Assembly: GCF_052857255.1 (NCBI RefSeq)
Contig: NC_135498.1
Span: 113,399,223-113,463,222, forward strand
Length of the DNA: 64,000 nt
Reading direction: 5' to 3'
Source of the DNA: Amblyomma americanum
Taxonomy: Eukaryota; Arthropoda; Arachnida; Ixodida; Ixodidae
Shown here: piece after piece, positions 33,861-45,559 of the stretch
How the letters are laid out: every line of letters begins with the position of its first letter
Numbering within the stretch: the stretch's first letter is position 1
Position numbers and translations under genes: made by a program
Notes under the pieces: model-generated
Seen by the model: the letters and a program-made list of their open reading frames with translations, nothing else
Told to the model about the DNA's origin: nothing
The model's database searches: none

Positions 33861-34330
33861 AGTGGAATACGCAAGCATTAGATTTCACACTTGTCGCAGC
33901 TTTTGTTGAAACGCGTGCATTTGTTTGCCTTCAATTTCTATGCAAGTGTCTGTCGATCAAATGCCATATAGATTAAGGCTGCTAACTGCAGTAGCAGGTA
34001 TCCGCTATGCTGCGATGGTGTCGGCATTTGCATTTATCACATGTTGGTTCCCTAGCACAAAAACCCCCAATCGCAGATAACGCCGATGTTTGCTTTTCCT
34101 AAGCCTCTGTCCCTTGGGGTTGCTCAGTAAGAGCAAACTGGGTCAAAGAATGAGCTGATTTGTTGCCTGAAGATAAAGTTTTAACATACATCCCTGGCTA
34201 AACATTTTTAGTAATAACACCGACAGGGCACCTGCCTCTGCTTTAATATCAAAAAAATTCAGCGCTTTAGTCGAATAAAAGAAAGAAGTGGGCCTCGGAG
34301 GCTCGCGCGACGTTCCGAATATGACACGCT
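33860..34330. other. No recognised feature
   Basis: No supported gene or repeat. Confidence 0.5.
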
Positions 34331-34339
34331 CTTTATTAT

Positions 34340-34640
34340 CAGCACGAGCGCTCACAGCACTCACAACGAACGCATCTGGCGAAAAAACAGCTCCTGAGGC
34401 TTCCGAGGCAGTTCCAGTTCACCCTTACGTATGGACACAACGCACAGCGCGATGCTGGGGCGCACCGGAGATGCGGTAGACATCCGACGCCTCACCACGG
34501 CGGCGGACATGGTGAGGAGCTACCGCAACAGCACCATGAGTTCCAGGAGCCTGGTGCCATCGGGTGGGGCGCATGGCTCGCGCGCTCGGCGGAACGCCCG
34601 GGCTTCCAGCGCCTGAATCCCCGAGGTAGACCGCAGCTGC
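34340..34640 (-). pseudogene. Uncharacterised protein-like module, 34-kb copy
   Basis: Minus strand: SGIQALEARAFRRARE, then in the same frame TRLLELMVLLR, a stop in GTAGCTCC, MSAAVVRRRM, SIALCVVSIRKGELELPRKP. This copy keeps GIQALEARA and the LLEL segment in one frame, where A, B and the 47-kb copy need a frame change. It lies just left of duplication copy C. Confidence 0.42.
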
Positions 34641-35696
34641 GCGAGTTTTGATGGGCTGACGATCACGCTAAACTAGCAGAGGCCCTCGGGCATGCTGTAG
34701 TCAACGCGGCGACGTCTTCCCAAAGGGTCTTCCCTGGAAGGCCCACGAAGTCGGCACGTTGCCGTCGTGAGCTTGCGCTGAGCAAACTGAGGAAGTGTAA
34801 ATGAAACGAATCCAAATTAAGTGATGAAGATGGCGAAAATGAAGATCAGGACCCTTTGGGGAAGCACCACCTTCAAATCCACAATACAAGTGCCACATGG
34901 CTGGCGCTGCACCCCTGCGCATGTGCAGCATAAATAAATGCGTTAACTAGCACCGAAAAACGTAGGTTAAGCTGTACGTGAAATAACTGAGGATAAATTA
35001 TTATGCGAAGGCTCTGTCAGCCCAGCTATGAGGCCGCCTGTTGTGGAAAATTTAAGATCGTATTACACCTCCTTAATGCCCCCACTATCCATTCAGAAGC
35101 CAGTTTTGATGGGTGGCTTATCAGAAATTCTGCGTTTTTGTAATAATGTGAAAATGTGAAACGCTCATGCAAACACTCGTTCTAATATCGCGCAAAGGTG
35201 AGAGCAAATGAAACACGACAGCGGTTAAGTACGGCTCAAGTGAATGAGCCTTAATTGTTCGAGGATTTACAGAAGTCGAAAAGACGTATTCTGCGGCAAA
35301 GACCACCTTTAAACAATAGACAGATTTAACGCAGCTGAGACGTAATAGGGTAGACATATACAGGCATCTGGTAGGCTGTTGTACGTCTACGCTAATACGC
35401 CTCCGGTATGCTAAATGTATATAAGTCGAATTGCCACATCTTGCCTTTAGGCACAACATGCCACGAAAGGCCGAAGCATGTCGGTCGATACTTGTTAGTC
35501 GTGTGTGCGGAGTCGTGTTGTCCGTAAGATGCACCTGGAAGTTCAGAGCAAGTACCTATCTTCGTTTCTTGTTTTTTCTTTGAAGGTATGGAAAGACGTT
35601 TAGCAATGAAAGGTTTCCCGTGTTCTCCTACGAAACCAAAATCAGTATACCTGTTCGGTCCCTTTGAAACAATCTTTTAATGTTTTCATTGTCATG

Positions 35697-36500
35697 TTAT
35701 GACCCATGTCCCCACCCCCTAACTCACCGTCTACCCTCGGGATCTACTCCCGAGGAAGCAGAGGAGACTGCCATCGCCCTAGCCCTTCCACATTCGGACG
35801 CCCAATGCATCTTGAGCGACTCCAAAACGGCTCTGTCCAACCTTGCCAGAAGCCGGTTTCACACCCCTGCCTGGTAATTGTTTAGCACCCCTACCCATAT
35901 TTTACCGCGCAGGGTAGAGCTCCAGTGGGTGCCGGCTCACTCTGGAAACCATTGAAACGAGGCTGCCGATAAATTTGTCCAAGGTTTGATCTGCCGGGAT
36001 CAGTACAGTCTCGATTCAGGATTCTCGAGAGAGCGGGCGCACACCTTTGCATAGCTCGCGCAAATACTCCAATTGGACCGTCGGACTTACCCCCCTCCCC
36101 ACCCCTCTCTTACGCACTCCCAACACATCCTCTTCAGACGCCTCCATAGCCGCTCTCTGTCAGCTGTTATCCCACTATTGTGCCACGTCCCCTGCATGCT
36201 CCCTATGCAGTGACCCTCACGCCACACTCTCCCACATCCTTTTCGGCTGCCCTGCTTACCCTCCCCCGCGGGGACAGCACGCCATCCCGAGCTGGGAGGA
36301 CTGCGAGGTCCTGCTCACGTCTGCCGACCCGACATCGAAGCATGCTGCGGTGACTCGGGCTGCCGACGTCATGTCCCGGCATGACCTACTTGATGCAGTG
36401 CGGGATCGCGCATCGGCCCAGGGACCTTTCTAGGTCTACAACTCGCAGAAATAGTTTTTCTGTCCTTCGTCCGTCCGTCCGTCTGTCTGTCCATTGCCAC
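35697..36500 (+). mobile_element. 5'-truncated LINE with RNase H and zinc knuckle
   Basis: Plus strand: EEAEETAIALALPHSDAQ and ILSDSKTAL (RNase H), an untranslatable stretch with VQWVPAHS-like sequence near 35,925, then CSLCSDPHATLSHILFGC (C-x2-C-x8-H-x4-C) and a C-terminus ending at 36,431. The tail is TCCGTCCGTCCGTCTGTCTG. Copy D is uninterrupted at about 50,730, so this is a post-duplication insertion. CATTG(T/C)CA at both edges is a possible imperfect TSD. Confidence 0.85.
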
Positions 36501-37295
36501 TTCTCAAACACGATGTGCCGAAGACACTTTTCTAGAAACCGAGGTCTAAAAGATGTCCCGGTTGCCACATATAAGAGTAGATTTCAGTTTCTACGCCACA
36601 GCAGAGATGTGGTCGGAGACTTCGAGGTGGTAACTTAACAGTGAGCTGCTGATGGTAAGCGCTGACAGATATATTGGAACCACGACTCAAAAACAATGAC
36701 ATCAGTTTGCCTTGCATGCAAAGAACTTCGCCTCAGTTGAGAACAAATGGCTAGAAGTAGACTATCTGCTGATGCTAATAGTCACATTGTTAAAATGATG
36801 TCCATACTTGGTAGTTCTTGGCCGACGAAGCAGCGTGGAAAGTACATATACTACTATTTAGGCCATGCCTTATTTGTTCAGCTTCGCCCATCACGGTCCG
36901 AGCTGCGCTACCAAGCAGTGTCGGCCATTATCCGGCCGCGTAGTAGTGTCCGAAGTGGCTTGCCTGTTTAGGACCGCTATTGGCAACAGAGGACGTGCTC
37001 GCCTTAAGGCTTGTAGCCGTGGCTATTGCGTGATCTGAGGTTCCGGTGGTGGCGCGGACGAGCTTCGCTATGTGTGGTAGACTTAATTAAGTAGGTTTGT
37101 TTCAGAAGGAGAGGCGGGTTTCGCGGAATCAAATTTCGTTGGAAAATTATATGGGACACACTTGCTGTCCAGGGAGCCAGCTCTGCACTTCTAAGATCTT
37201 GGCCTATTTGGTGGTAGTGTATTCACAGTGAGACAGTGGAGGTGAGTGTGGGTCCTTGACTTATACAAGTGCTTAGAATGTGCCAAGAGATTTAG

Positions 37296-37432
37296 CACAA
37301 TGTTTTTCATCATGTTTTTATTATGTTTTTCATCATGAGTGCATTTACACACAACCATTTGTAAGCCCATCCTTATGTAATGCCTTCGGGCCTTTAAGGA
37401 TGAAATAAATGAAATGAAATGAAAGAAGAAAG
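37296..37432 (+). mobile_element. Short LINE-like 3' tail insertion
   Basis: About 135 bp ending GGATGAAATAAATGAAATGAAATGAAA, absent from the matching position in D (about 51,610). The (AAATG)n end looks like a LINE tail. Family unknown. Confidence 0.65.
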
Positions 37433-38102
37433 TGGTTGGTGGAAAACGTTCAGGCATCGGATCGGATAGTACCATATTAAATTCGCTTTTAATTCATTAA
37501 GTAGGATATCTAGATACATTAGATTGGCTCGAATAATCTTTTTTAAAACCCGCAACAAAACAGAGGGAAAGATAGCGAACCTGTCGCTGAATAGAGCGAC
37601 CAAAGTAGAGAAACTTTTACCCCATATTTCTCCGTGGGAAGCGCGTTTCAATGTAGGCTGAAAGCTATAGTTGATGGCAGAATATGTTTGTCGAAGCGCT
37701 TAAGTCAGTTTGATTCGAGCAGAAGTGGTTGAAAGGAGAGAGGATATTTGCTTATGAGAGCGGTCCTTTCAGACATCCATCGCAGACTATGGACATGCAA
37801 GTGCACGAGCAGAAGCTGGAGGGCGCTGATTTGCTTACAGAACCTCGCTGGCAGTATCGAAATGCAGCCATGCTGTGGTGGAGGCTAACTAGTTTTCTTC
37901 AGTGCGTTTTTAGTTTTTAGCCGCCGCACTCAGAGTTTGAGTGGCGTGTGTGTGTATGTCTGTGAAGGTTCTGAGAAGAAAGTGTAACTGGCTCACTATA
38001 CTCGCACTACGATAACGCGGTGACGTTATCCTTCAAATTCCGGCAGTTATGCGCCTTTGCTTTTCTCGAAACCAACGGAATGTTTAAATTGAAAGTTAGA
38101 TT

Positions 38103-38915
38103 TAGAGGAAAGGAAATGGTGCAGTAGTTGTCTCATCTCGGAGGACTCCCGAACCGCGCTGTATAGGAACGGATGGTGGTGGGAGGTAAAAAAAGAGAAA
38201 GAGGTACCATAGTGTAGGGCTCCGGAACAGTTTCGACCAAGTTGGGAGTTTTTACGTGCACCGCCATCGCACTGCACATGGTAGCCTTTTGCGTTTCGCC
38301 TCCATCGAAACGAGGCCGCCGCGGCCAGGTACGAACCCAGGAACTGCGGCTCACTAGCCGAGTGCCGGGGAATGAGGCTGCTCACAGCTTTGCTGGGGAA
38401 TCATACATCCGAAGTGTTCTGGATGTGCCCCCGAGTGGGAATAAAGACCCTTCATAACGAATGAAGAATTACCGAAACACCTATACTGGATAGGTGAGCA
38501 CTCTCACTTCCGGATAGGCCACTCACTCCAAAGGAGTGCAGGGAAGGAGTAGGGTTCTGGTCAACAGATTCCTTTTTTACTCTATACAACACGATGAAGA
38601 CTCTGGGGAGCCTGATCTCTGCAGTGGCTGTCTCAGAATGACATCGCAAAATCACTTAATTTGGAAGTGTCAGGATTCTCCTGGGGCTAAATCACAAAGC
38701 ATGAAAGAGATTGCCACCTGGGAAGAGCTGATCCGGAGTCACGACTTGGCTCAGCAAAGACAGCGGAGACAGCTTACTACAAGACTCTCCGCGGTCTCCG
38801 CTGCTGACAGCCGGCCGGGAGGCACCCGCTCCTAGTTGCTGCGCCCCGACTGTGAGGCCCCTTGATGACTGCAATAATGTTCATTAATAGCCGAGCGCCC
38901 TATCCACGGAGTCAC
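38103..38915 (-). mobile_element. Ruka-type SINE split by a LINE fragment
   Basis: Minus-strand copy 38,103-38,365 plus the head remainder at 38,886-38,915 (AGCCGAGCGCCCTATCCACGG). The paralogous copy in D (52,918-53,985) is itself split by a different LINE at a different position. Confidence 0.85.
38366..38885 (+). mobile_element. 5'-truncated LINE C-terminus with TSD
   Basis: Begins in the RNase H C-terminus (GNEAAHSFA), then LCSGCLRMTSQNHLIWKCQ (C-x2-C-x7-H-x4-C) and a C-terminus ending at 38,835. The flanks AGCCGAG(T/C)GCC at 38,354 and 38,889 form a direct repeat. Copy D has no insertion here. Confidence 0.85.
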
Positions 38916-39832
38916 CAAACTAGGTTGATTTTGGAAAAAGCAAGGTCGTATAACTGGCTTCCTGGGTCAGTGGACACCTCAATCCCGCTTTGAGGTAAGT
39001 GGCGGTGGTGTCCATACGAAAATAATTGTTTTCGACATATAATTGGTTCTAAGCTATGGTAAACCTCCAACAATTTCTTTGGCGGCCTTTGTTGCGACAT
39101 CGTAGCCAGGGCTGGTGATTGAGAAAGATAGCTAGCACGAAATCCCACACAGTGTCTGGTTTCAAAGCGCACCTAGATAACATGGCTGCAGAAGGGTCCT
39201 CTCCAGCTTCTGCTGGATTTTGACCTGAACGCGACAGGGCGACTGTACTGGGCCAGCAAGGGCAGGGCACAGTTTTTGATTCCACCGCACGAAGCCGAAG
39301 CCGGACATTCCCGTTACAGTCTAGCAGTTCCAAGCAGGCTAAGTACTATAGGTGATGGCAGAATATGTTCGTCGAAGCGCAAATGCGCAAGTGCGCTTAT
39401 GCGAACCGAACCCGATGCGCGATGATGTCGCAAGCAGTATCGCGGGGTCGTTATGAAAAGTAGGCCACGTCAGGGAGAGAGAAAGTGTGACAATGCTAAC
39501 TCTCATCACGGCAAAAAATTGCAGCGACAGGTATCCTATGGTGTGCAGAGAGACGCGCAAGAGGCAAGCAGACAGAAATGAGGGATCATAATATTCTTTG
39601 CGCATTAAAGTGGCTTCATAGTAAAAGGTACAGTAGCTAAGGCACCAATAAGTCGAATTCGCGCCATTTTACAAAGAAAATTATTTGCTTGCATGGAACC
39701 TAAAGAACTTGTCATTCCGTGCAAGCGAAAGAAACAACATACACCGTGCTAGCGCGTTACATACTAATAATTTAATAAACGTGATATACAAATACTCCAT
39801 TCACAATTCCATAAAAATTGCTGCTACGCTAT

Positions 39833-39907
39833 TCAAGCGCCGTCATGGCCCTGGAAATCCCACTTCGCCACGACCAGCAAGAGCAGCAGGGTGAGCCTGG
39901 CTGGCAT
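39833..39907 (-). other. Short ORF with signal-peptide-like start, copy C
   Basis: Minus strand from CACCATG: MPARLTLLLLLVVAKWDFQG, then stop after 24 codons. The same start, hydrophobic core and stop position recur in copy D. The plus strand is also open here. Could be a first exon, a micro-ORF or chance. Confidence 0.3.
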
Positions 39908-42646
39908 GGTGATGTCGTGGCCTTGTGGAAGACATCGAAGGAGCAAGGTGGAGATGGAGCGAGTGAACCTGAAATGACGAGAATGACGAAGGTGAAGGTG
40001 ACGGCGGCCGCACACACAAATGCCTCGAATCATGTGTTTATGTGCCACTTCACCTGGCGAGTGGCCTTTGGGCCATTGCACATTTCTGCGGCTAAAACAG
40101 TGCACCTTGCTCAAGGACGAGGGATGATGAGACCAGACAAAGCGCTTCTCTCGACCGTCTGCAGATGCGCAGTTGTAGCCTTACTATGTCATCCTTACTC
40201 GACCATCAGCTCACGTTGTTGCACAATGCTGCTCGTGTGAAGCTTCGGAAAAAGGCTTCAACTGCCACCGGCAATCAACGACTATGCCGTAGAGAAAATA
40301 TAGCTGTTTATCTTCTCATGTTAAGAGTTAATAAAAGCGCTGAAGGAAACACGGAAGAGATCAAAACGCTGTTAGGAACACGGGAATATGTTAGATGAGA
40401 GAGGCTGAGTGAAATACTATTTGATTTTCAATCTAAAGGCACAAAGATAGCAGCACCTGCATTTATCCTCCACCTGCTAATAGTCTTGAGTTCGGGTTTC
40501 TGTTATCCTATTCGCTTTTCTTTAAAGGTGATGGTACATCCTTTGTTCTTAGGCACCACGCTGTGATGAGCTCCGGGTTAGGTCGAAACTACTGAGGACT
40601 GTAAAAGTTTTTTATGGAGAGCTGACAAATATTCCACTATTAAAATGACAAAAATTCTGAGGGCTTAAAAAAACCCTTCCTTGTTTGCTTCATTCAAGGT
40701 TGCGTAAATGTCAATCAACATTGTAAATGCGATACTGGTTGGATAGCACTTTCTGAAGATGCCGTCAGCTTGAGCATTCGCTTGATTGAGGCCACGTCGA
40801 TTCAGCAAAAAGGAAGAATTTCCTGCCATAAGAAGTCTGCTCAAAAATTATCTTTTTCTGATGTCAGCCGTGGAGATTCACAGAGGACACGTAACTATAC
40901 GTGCTCCGCATTCCCTTGCTATCTATGAGGACAAATTTTCACAAAGCAAAGATCACAAACCCCGTCCTTAACCAGCCGTTATTATGCCGTATTAATTTGA
41001 TCCCGTGGCCAAAGCCTTCGTACTGTGCATTTAATTGCGCGAATTGCAGCGAGAGCTTCTGCTTATTCAAGAGGCTGAAGTCACTGAAGCATCACTTAGG
41101 GTGTGTTACGGACTTAACTGTAGAGTAACGAAATTATCAGGACTGCAGGTGAAAGTGAGAAGTGCGCAAGTAACGCACCTTCTTTCGTAAAGCAAATGTT
41201 CAGTCGAACGGCAGTTTGAAGATCGATGTGGTGAGCAATATTGTGATCTCACTTAACGTGATTAATCGCGTACAAGGAGGTGAAATTTGATTCCGTGAAA
41301 TGGCTCGTGCCCACTAAGCACGACTGTTTGCTCATCAATATAACAACTAGAACTACAGCTGTGTTATGCTATTTATGTGATCTTCCATTAGAACTGGACA
41401 GCTCAATCGCATCAGTTGGATCCTATAACTTGGCAATTTAGGCAACAGATATATGAGTAACGAGTGAGCAAACGCCATATATAGTTATGAAGATTTTAAG
41501 GCGCCGTTGTAGTAGCATACGTTTAGGCGTATTATTTGCAGCAGTTTGTGCAAAACGCAAAAAAATTATGTGGCCTCACCGCTTGACAAAACTGTGGTCT
41601 ACATCCGAGCGCTTGTTTTGGAGAACCGCAGTGTTAATTACGTCGAAAATGAAAATTTCGCATCTGTGGTGGTGGCCTCTATCGTGATTAATCCTGAAAC
41701 GTGTAACCGTTTTGCGCAGGAGAAAAGAGGCGAATTAATTTGCAAGTTTCTCTGTTTATCTTGCTTGGTTGCCCCTCGTATTCATACAGCCAGCATTACC
41801 ATCGTTATTTCCGGCTTTATATGCTCCCTGTAGTCGGGCTTCAAGGTACTGCGGTTGTATGATTTTTGCAATTATTAAAATCTCAGGAGTGAATACGTAG
41901 AGCGCTCAGAGGACAATTCCCCAACCGAGTGTGTCCCAATATCCAGCACTATATATTCCTCATATCCTGCAATACGTCGGAAATGACAGGGGTTGGAGCC
42001 GAGCCACAGAGGGCACAAAGATTTCCAGTTGGGTGGCAACCAACCGCACATTGCACCACGCAGCTCTTCATGCACAGTGCGCAACGTAGCTTTCCATATC
42101 CGCATTGTGCGCAAAAACCCGTTGCGGGCCTTTTTTTTTCCTGCACAAGGTTTACTAAAATGCCTATTTTCTGTGTATTTCCCCCCAAAGTAACGATCTA
42201 CCAGCCCAGGTGAAAGGTTGTACTCAAATTTTCTGGTAATCATATGTGAAGCACCCTGTAGATCGCTCATATTGCGCACTAAAGTTTTCATGCTACCGGG
42301 GGGTGCGATCCACGAAGGAGCAGATTTTCAGTTAGGTGGCAGACAGTCGCAGAGCGCGCCACGTGTCTCACCATAAAGCCTGCAGTACATCGAAACTACA
42401 GAAGCTTTGCCGGTAGCACCTCAGCAACACAGATCGAATGCAGGTGTCGGGGAAAGCTTTTTCGAAGCGAACAGTTCGTGTTTCACGTGCGTGCACGAAA
42501 AACTGTCCGCAACACAAGCAGCTCTTCAAGATAAATATCTTACTGATTGTAGGACATCATTATTTCTTTACCTGCTCGCCCAGCGCAGCCTCGGAAAGCA
42601 CCTCCGGTCAAGGTGAACGACGTGCGGGAGTTCCTGCGCCGCCAAT

Positions 42647-42751
42647 GACGGCTTCCTTGGATGCGCGTTGCGCGGCCCACAGCACCTGGCGCAGATGAAG
42701 CACCTCACGGAGCTCGAGACACCGGAGGCCAGGACGCGGCGCTGGACGTGA
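42647..42751 (+). pseudogene. Uncharacterised module, copy C
   Basis: Plus-strand frame DGFLGCALRGPQHLAQMKHL, TELETPEARTRRW, then stop. It aligns with D (58,077) and more weakly with the minus-strand frame of A/B (FLSSCL..LAELQDL). C stops about 12 codons earlier than D, followed by AAAGCGCC that matches KAP in the others. Confidence 0.42.
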
Positions 42752-43199
42752 AAAGCGCCTGCCGCCCGAGAAGGCGTCTTGGTCAGAGCACGTGAACCTC
42801 GTGACGGTGCTGGTGTCGGCGGCATTGGCGCCAGCATTCCTTTGTTGAGGCAGCTAGAACAGTGAAGTAAAAAGGGGGAGCTCAATAAACGTATAAAGAC
42901 AAGAAACGTCGGTTTCGGACTAGACAAGGGCAGAAAGAGTGTTTTGCAAGTTTTCTCCATGTTCTCCTGAATTAAGCTTCAGGTCGAATCAGGACTAGTT
43001 AACGAAGATGGAGTTTGAATACAGAGCTTATGCGTTGTGCCGGAGATAAATACGCTGCTGCGTCCCAGCGCGCGTATAGAAAAGGGTGGTGATGATGGTT
43101 GGGAAATGTTATGGTGCCGGACAATCTCAGACAAAAGAGCGCCACAAACAAGGTGTTTTCGTCTGCTCAAGTTGGGGTCCAAAACCAATTCCCGTAGCA

Positions 43200-43370
43200 A
43201 TTCACCCTTCCCCCCCCCCAAAAAAAAAAAAGACAGAGCTCCAGGACAATGGAAAGATTGTGCCTATTGTATCAACAGTGGGTTCCCGCGGCACTGGGGA
43301 TCGAACGCCGCAACCGCCGCATGCGAGACGGATGCTCAAAGCACTAGGCCACCGTTACGGTATGGTTTAG
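43200..43370 (-). mobile_element. Decayed tRNA-derived SINE
   Basis: GATCGAACGCCGCAACC and CTAGGCCACCGTTACGG on the plus strand resemble the B box and A-box end of a minus-strand tRNA-derived head, unlike the Ruka body. Confidence 0.4.
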
Positions 43371-43544
43371 GAAAGAAAAATGCTGGCAAACTCTATTGAT
43401 ACTTAATTGTTCAGAGGTTGAAGAAATTATATCAATTTTGCGCACAAATTACCCTCGTAATTATACCACACATTGCGTTGTGAGGGGCTTCAGATTAATC
43501 TCGACCGGTAGGAAAGGAAACATTACAGCAACAAATCTCTGTCG

Positions 43545-43735
43545 CCGCCGCGACGGCATAGTTGTTCTGTTGCTCGGCTCTTGACTCGAAAGACGCGGTT
43601 TCGAACGCGGCCGCTGCGGTCGCATTTCGGTGGAGGCGAAATGCTCGTGGTCCGTGTACCGTGCGATTTCAGTGCACAACAAAGACACCCAGGTGGCCGA
43701 AGTTATCCGGAGCCCTCCACTACAGCGTCCCTTAT
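43545..43735 (+). mobile_element. Diverged Ruka-type SINE
   Basis: Plus-strand head remnant, GGTTTCGAACGCGGCC, GGAGGCGAAATGC, CCAGGTGGCCGAAGTTATCCGG. 3' end missing. Confidence 0.7.
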
Positions 43736-43779
43736 AGCCTGAGTCACATTGCGACGTTAAAATTCATAAAAGATTGATG

Positions 43780-43990
43780 GTTTAGGGGGTTTAACTTCCC
43801 AAAGCGGCTAAGGCTACCAGGTGCGCCGTAGGGAAGGGCTACGAATGTCTCGACCACTGACGTCGCACAATACACGGGCCTCTAGAATTTGGGCTCCATC
43901 GCCATTTGACCAACGCGGCCGGGATCGAACTCGCGTCTTTCGGGTCAGCAGCCAAGCACCTTAACCATTGAGGCTCGGCGTCGGCTAAAC
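43780..43990 (-). mobile_element. Second tRNA-derived SINE type (TTTAACTTCCCAAAGCG)
   Basis: Plus-strand view: GGTTTAACTTCCCAAAGCGG, CACGGGCCTCTAGAATTTGG, GATCGAACTCGCGTC, TCAGCAGCCAAGCACC, TTAACCATTGAGGC. It shares the CACTGACGTCGCACAATACACGG segment with Ruka but has a different 3' end, so it is a related family or subfamily. Decayed relatives are at 24,285 and 46,745. Confidence 0.7.
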
Positions 43991-43994
43991 CCTA

Positions 43995-44525
43995 TTAAAA
44001 TAAACATTTGCTGCGGTTTAACTACGGCTGAACGTGATTAGAGAGCGAAAGCTGTGGTGTATCGGACAAAAAGTATGGTGGAGCTGCAATAAAAAAAAAC
44101 TTAAATCAATAAGCTCCTGCCTGTGCCACTACGTATAACAGGCTTGGCAGCAGACGCGGCTTGGCATCTGTAACATTGTGTGCGTTCCGCACACTGGATA
44201 GGTGGCGAGCATACCCTACCACCCTGGTAGGTGGCAGTTAATGGTTTATCGCGAGATCTGCGCACCCAATGAACGCTGCGGCCTATTTTACCGCCCTCAA
44301 CCGGTGAATCGAAAGGTCCAACGTCAAGGTCAAAGGTCAAGTGGCCCAACACAATCATGGACCATATATGTAAGGCCTAATGCCACACGACCTCTGGCTC
44401 ACTAGAAGGTCAATCGGGAGCGCACGGCCAAATCGGCTTTAACTAGCGTAGTGAAGATTTACTCCAAAATTTATCTGTCTCCTGAAACAAGGGAGCGATA
44501 AAATTGGCTGTGGTTTAGCTCCGGT
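43995..44525. repeat. Interspersed repeat related to 60,240-60,540
   Basis: Left part GCTGCGGTTTAACTACGGCTGA, AGAGCGAAAGC and TGTGGTGTATCGG matches 60,250-60,305. The right end GGCTGTGGTTTAGCTCCGG matches 60,507 and, inverted, 19,105. The middle is unique here. Confidence 0.6.
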
Positions 44526-44776
44526 TAACCCTTGTTGAATTGCGAAAGCTTCGTTTCCTCGGCATGTTGGCTACGCAGCTTCTCATTCCGACGCTCTCGA
44601 GAATTCAAACCGGTCTTTTGCGCAGTTGAAGAGTCACTCCGGGACGTGGCACGGCTTTTAGCCACATCTTCGTTACGACGCTTCACGAGTCGTGCGGCGC
44701 GTTCTTCTGGCGTCTCATGAGCGCGTTGTCTCTTCCTCGCTTCCTTCTGTAGTTGCGTCTCTTTCGCGCTCTCCAT
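44525..44776 (-). CDS. STPR-like charged ORF, probably element-borne
   Basis: 83-codon minus-strand frame: MESAKETQLQKEARKRQRAH, ETPEERAARLVKRRNEDVAK, then SRATSRSDSST and RRNEKLRSQHAEET. The ETPEERAARLxxRR period resembles the one-score-and-three peptide repeat (STPR) seen in arthropod proteins and mobile elements. Only about two units are present and the frame has no partner domain. It sits between two repeats, so it may be a fragment of a DNA element. Confidence 0.45.
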   Translation of the reverse strand: MESAKETQLQKEARKRQRAHETPEERAARLVKRRNEDVAKSRATSRSDSSTAQKTGLNSRERRNEKLRSQHAEETKLSQFNKG

Positions 44777-44792
44777 AACGACTACTATACAC

Positions 44793-45085
44793 TGACTGAC
44801 TGATGTTGCTGCGAGGAAGTACGAAAAGGAAAGAGCATGGGCCTGCCTACTGGCTCAAGCCGAGCCACAGTCGCTGCCGCGTGCTGAAAGTGGGAGACTT
44901 AAAGGATAGGAGGGAAATATAGATAGGAAAGGCGCGGCGCGATAATAGGCCCATAGGCCCCGGGCCGATCCCGGAGGCAGTGTAATACCGGGCCAACCCA
45001 TGCCAGAGTGCGTCTAGCACTCCGCCATATTCCAAAAACATGTTTGATATCTTGGGTCCAACGACCAGCAGCAGATATTAAATCA
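44793..45085 (-). repeat. Unclassified ~300-bp repeat, copy 4
   Basis: Most diverged of four copies: GCATGGGCCTGCC, GGCTCAAGCCGAGCCACAGTCGC, GGCCGATCCCGGAGGCAGTG, TACCGGGCCAACCC. Confidence 0.72.
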
Positions 45086-45559
45086 GGTATCTACAATACA
45101 CTGAGTTCAAGCGCATATTTATATAGAAGCCGCGAGGCAACACCTTTTCTCCCTCTACCACAGCGGAGAACATCTGCTGGAGCGAGCGGCGACGGTGGCG
45201 CCATCTGTTGGAGCGCGGCAGCGGTGTTGCTAGGCAACGGCTTCTCAAGGTCGTTCTTCGGCCCCCGCATACCGCGTACGGCTGAAGTGCGCGACGAGCC
45301 GAAGTGGCTGGTTGGCTGGCGTCGTAAAGCTGTTGCTTTAATAACGCGGCACTCACCGTGCTCTACGAAGCTATAAGGTTAGAGAGCCGTGTTAGTTGGT
45401 TCTGGGTATATTTATGAGACATCATGCCGGCATGCAGAAAAACGCCGACAAAGAGAGTAGACACCACGGACGTCGGACTTAAAGAGGGTTATGCCACAAA
45501 ACAGGCTTTTTTATGCGCAAAAGTTTACTAGTGACCCCTGGGGCTGAAGTATTTCCGCG

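Larger units (their letters stand above)
34740..43175 (+). repeat. Segmental duplication II, copy C
   Basis: Direct-orientation match to 49,775-58,610, with the same order of landmarks: TTGCCGTCGTGAGCTT, CCGAGGTCTAAAAGATG, GGTGGTAGTGTATTCA, a minus-strand Ruka, CTCGCTTTGA(A/G)GTA, CGACCAGCAAGAGCAGCAGG, and AGAAGG(C/A)GTCT near the end. C-only segments: LINE pieces at 35,697, 37,296 and 38,366. Confidence 0.9.
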
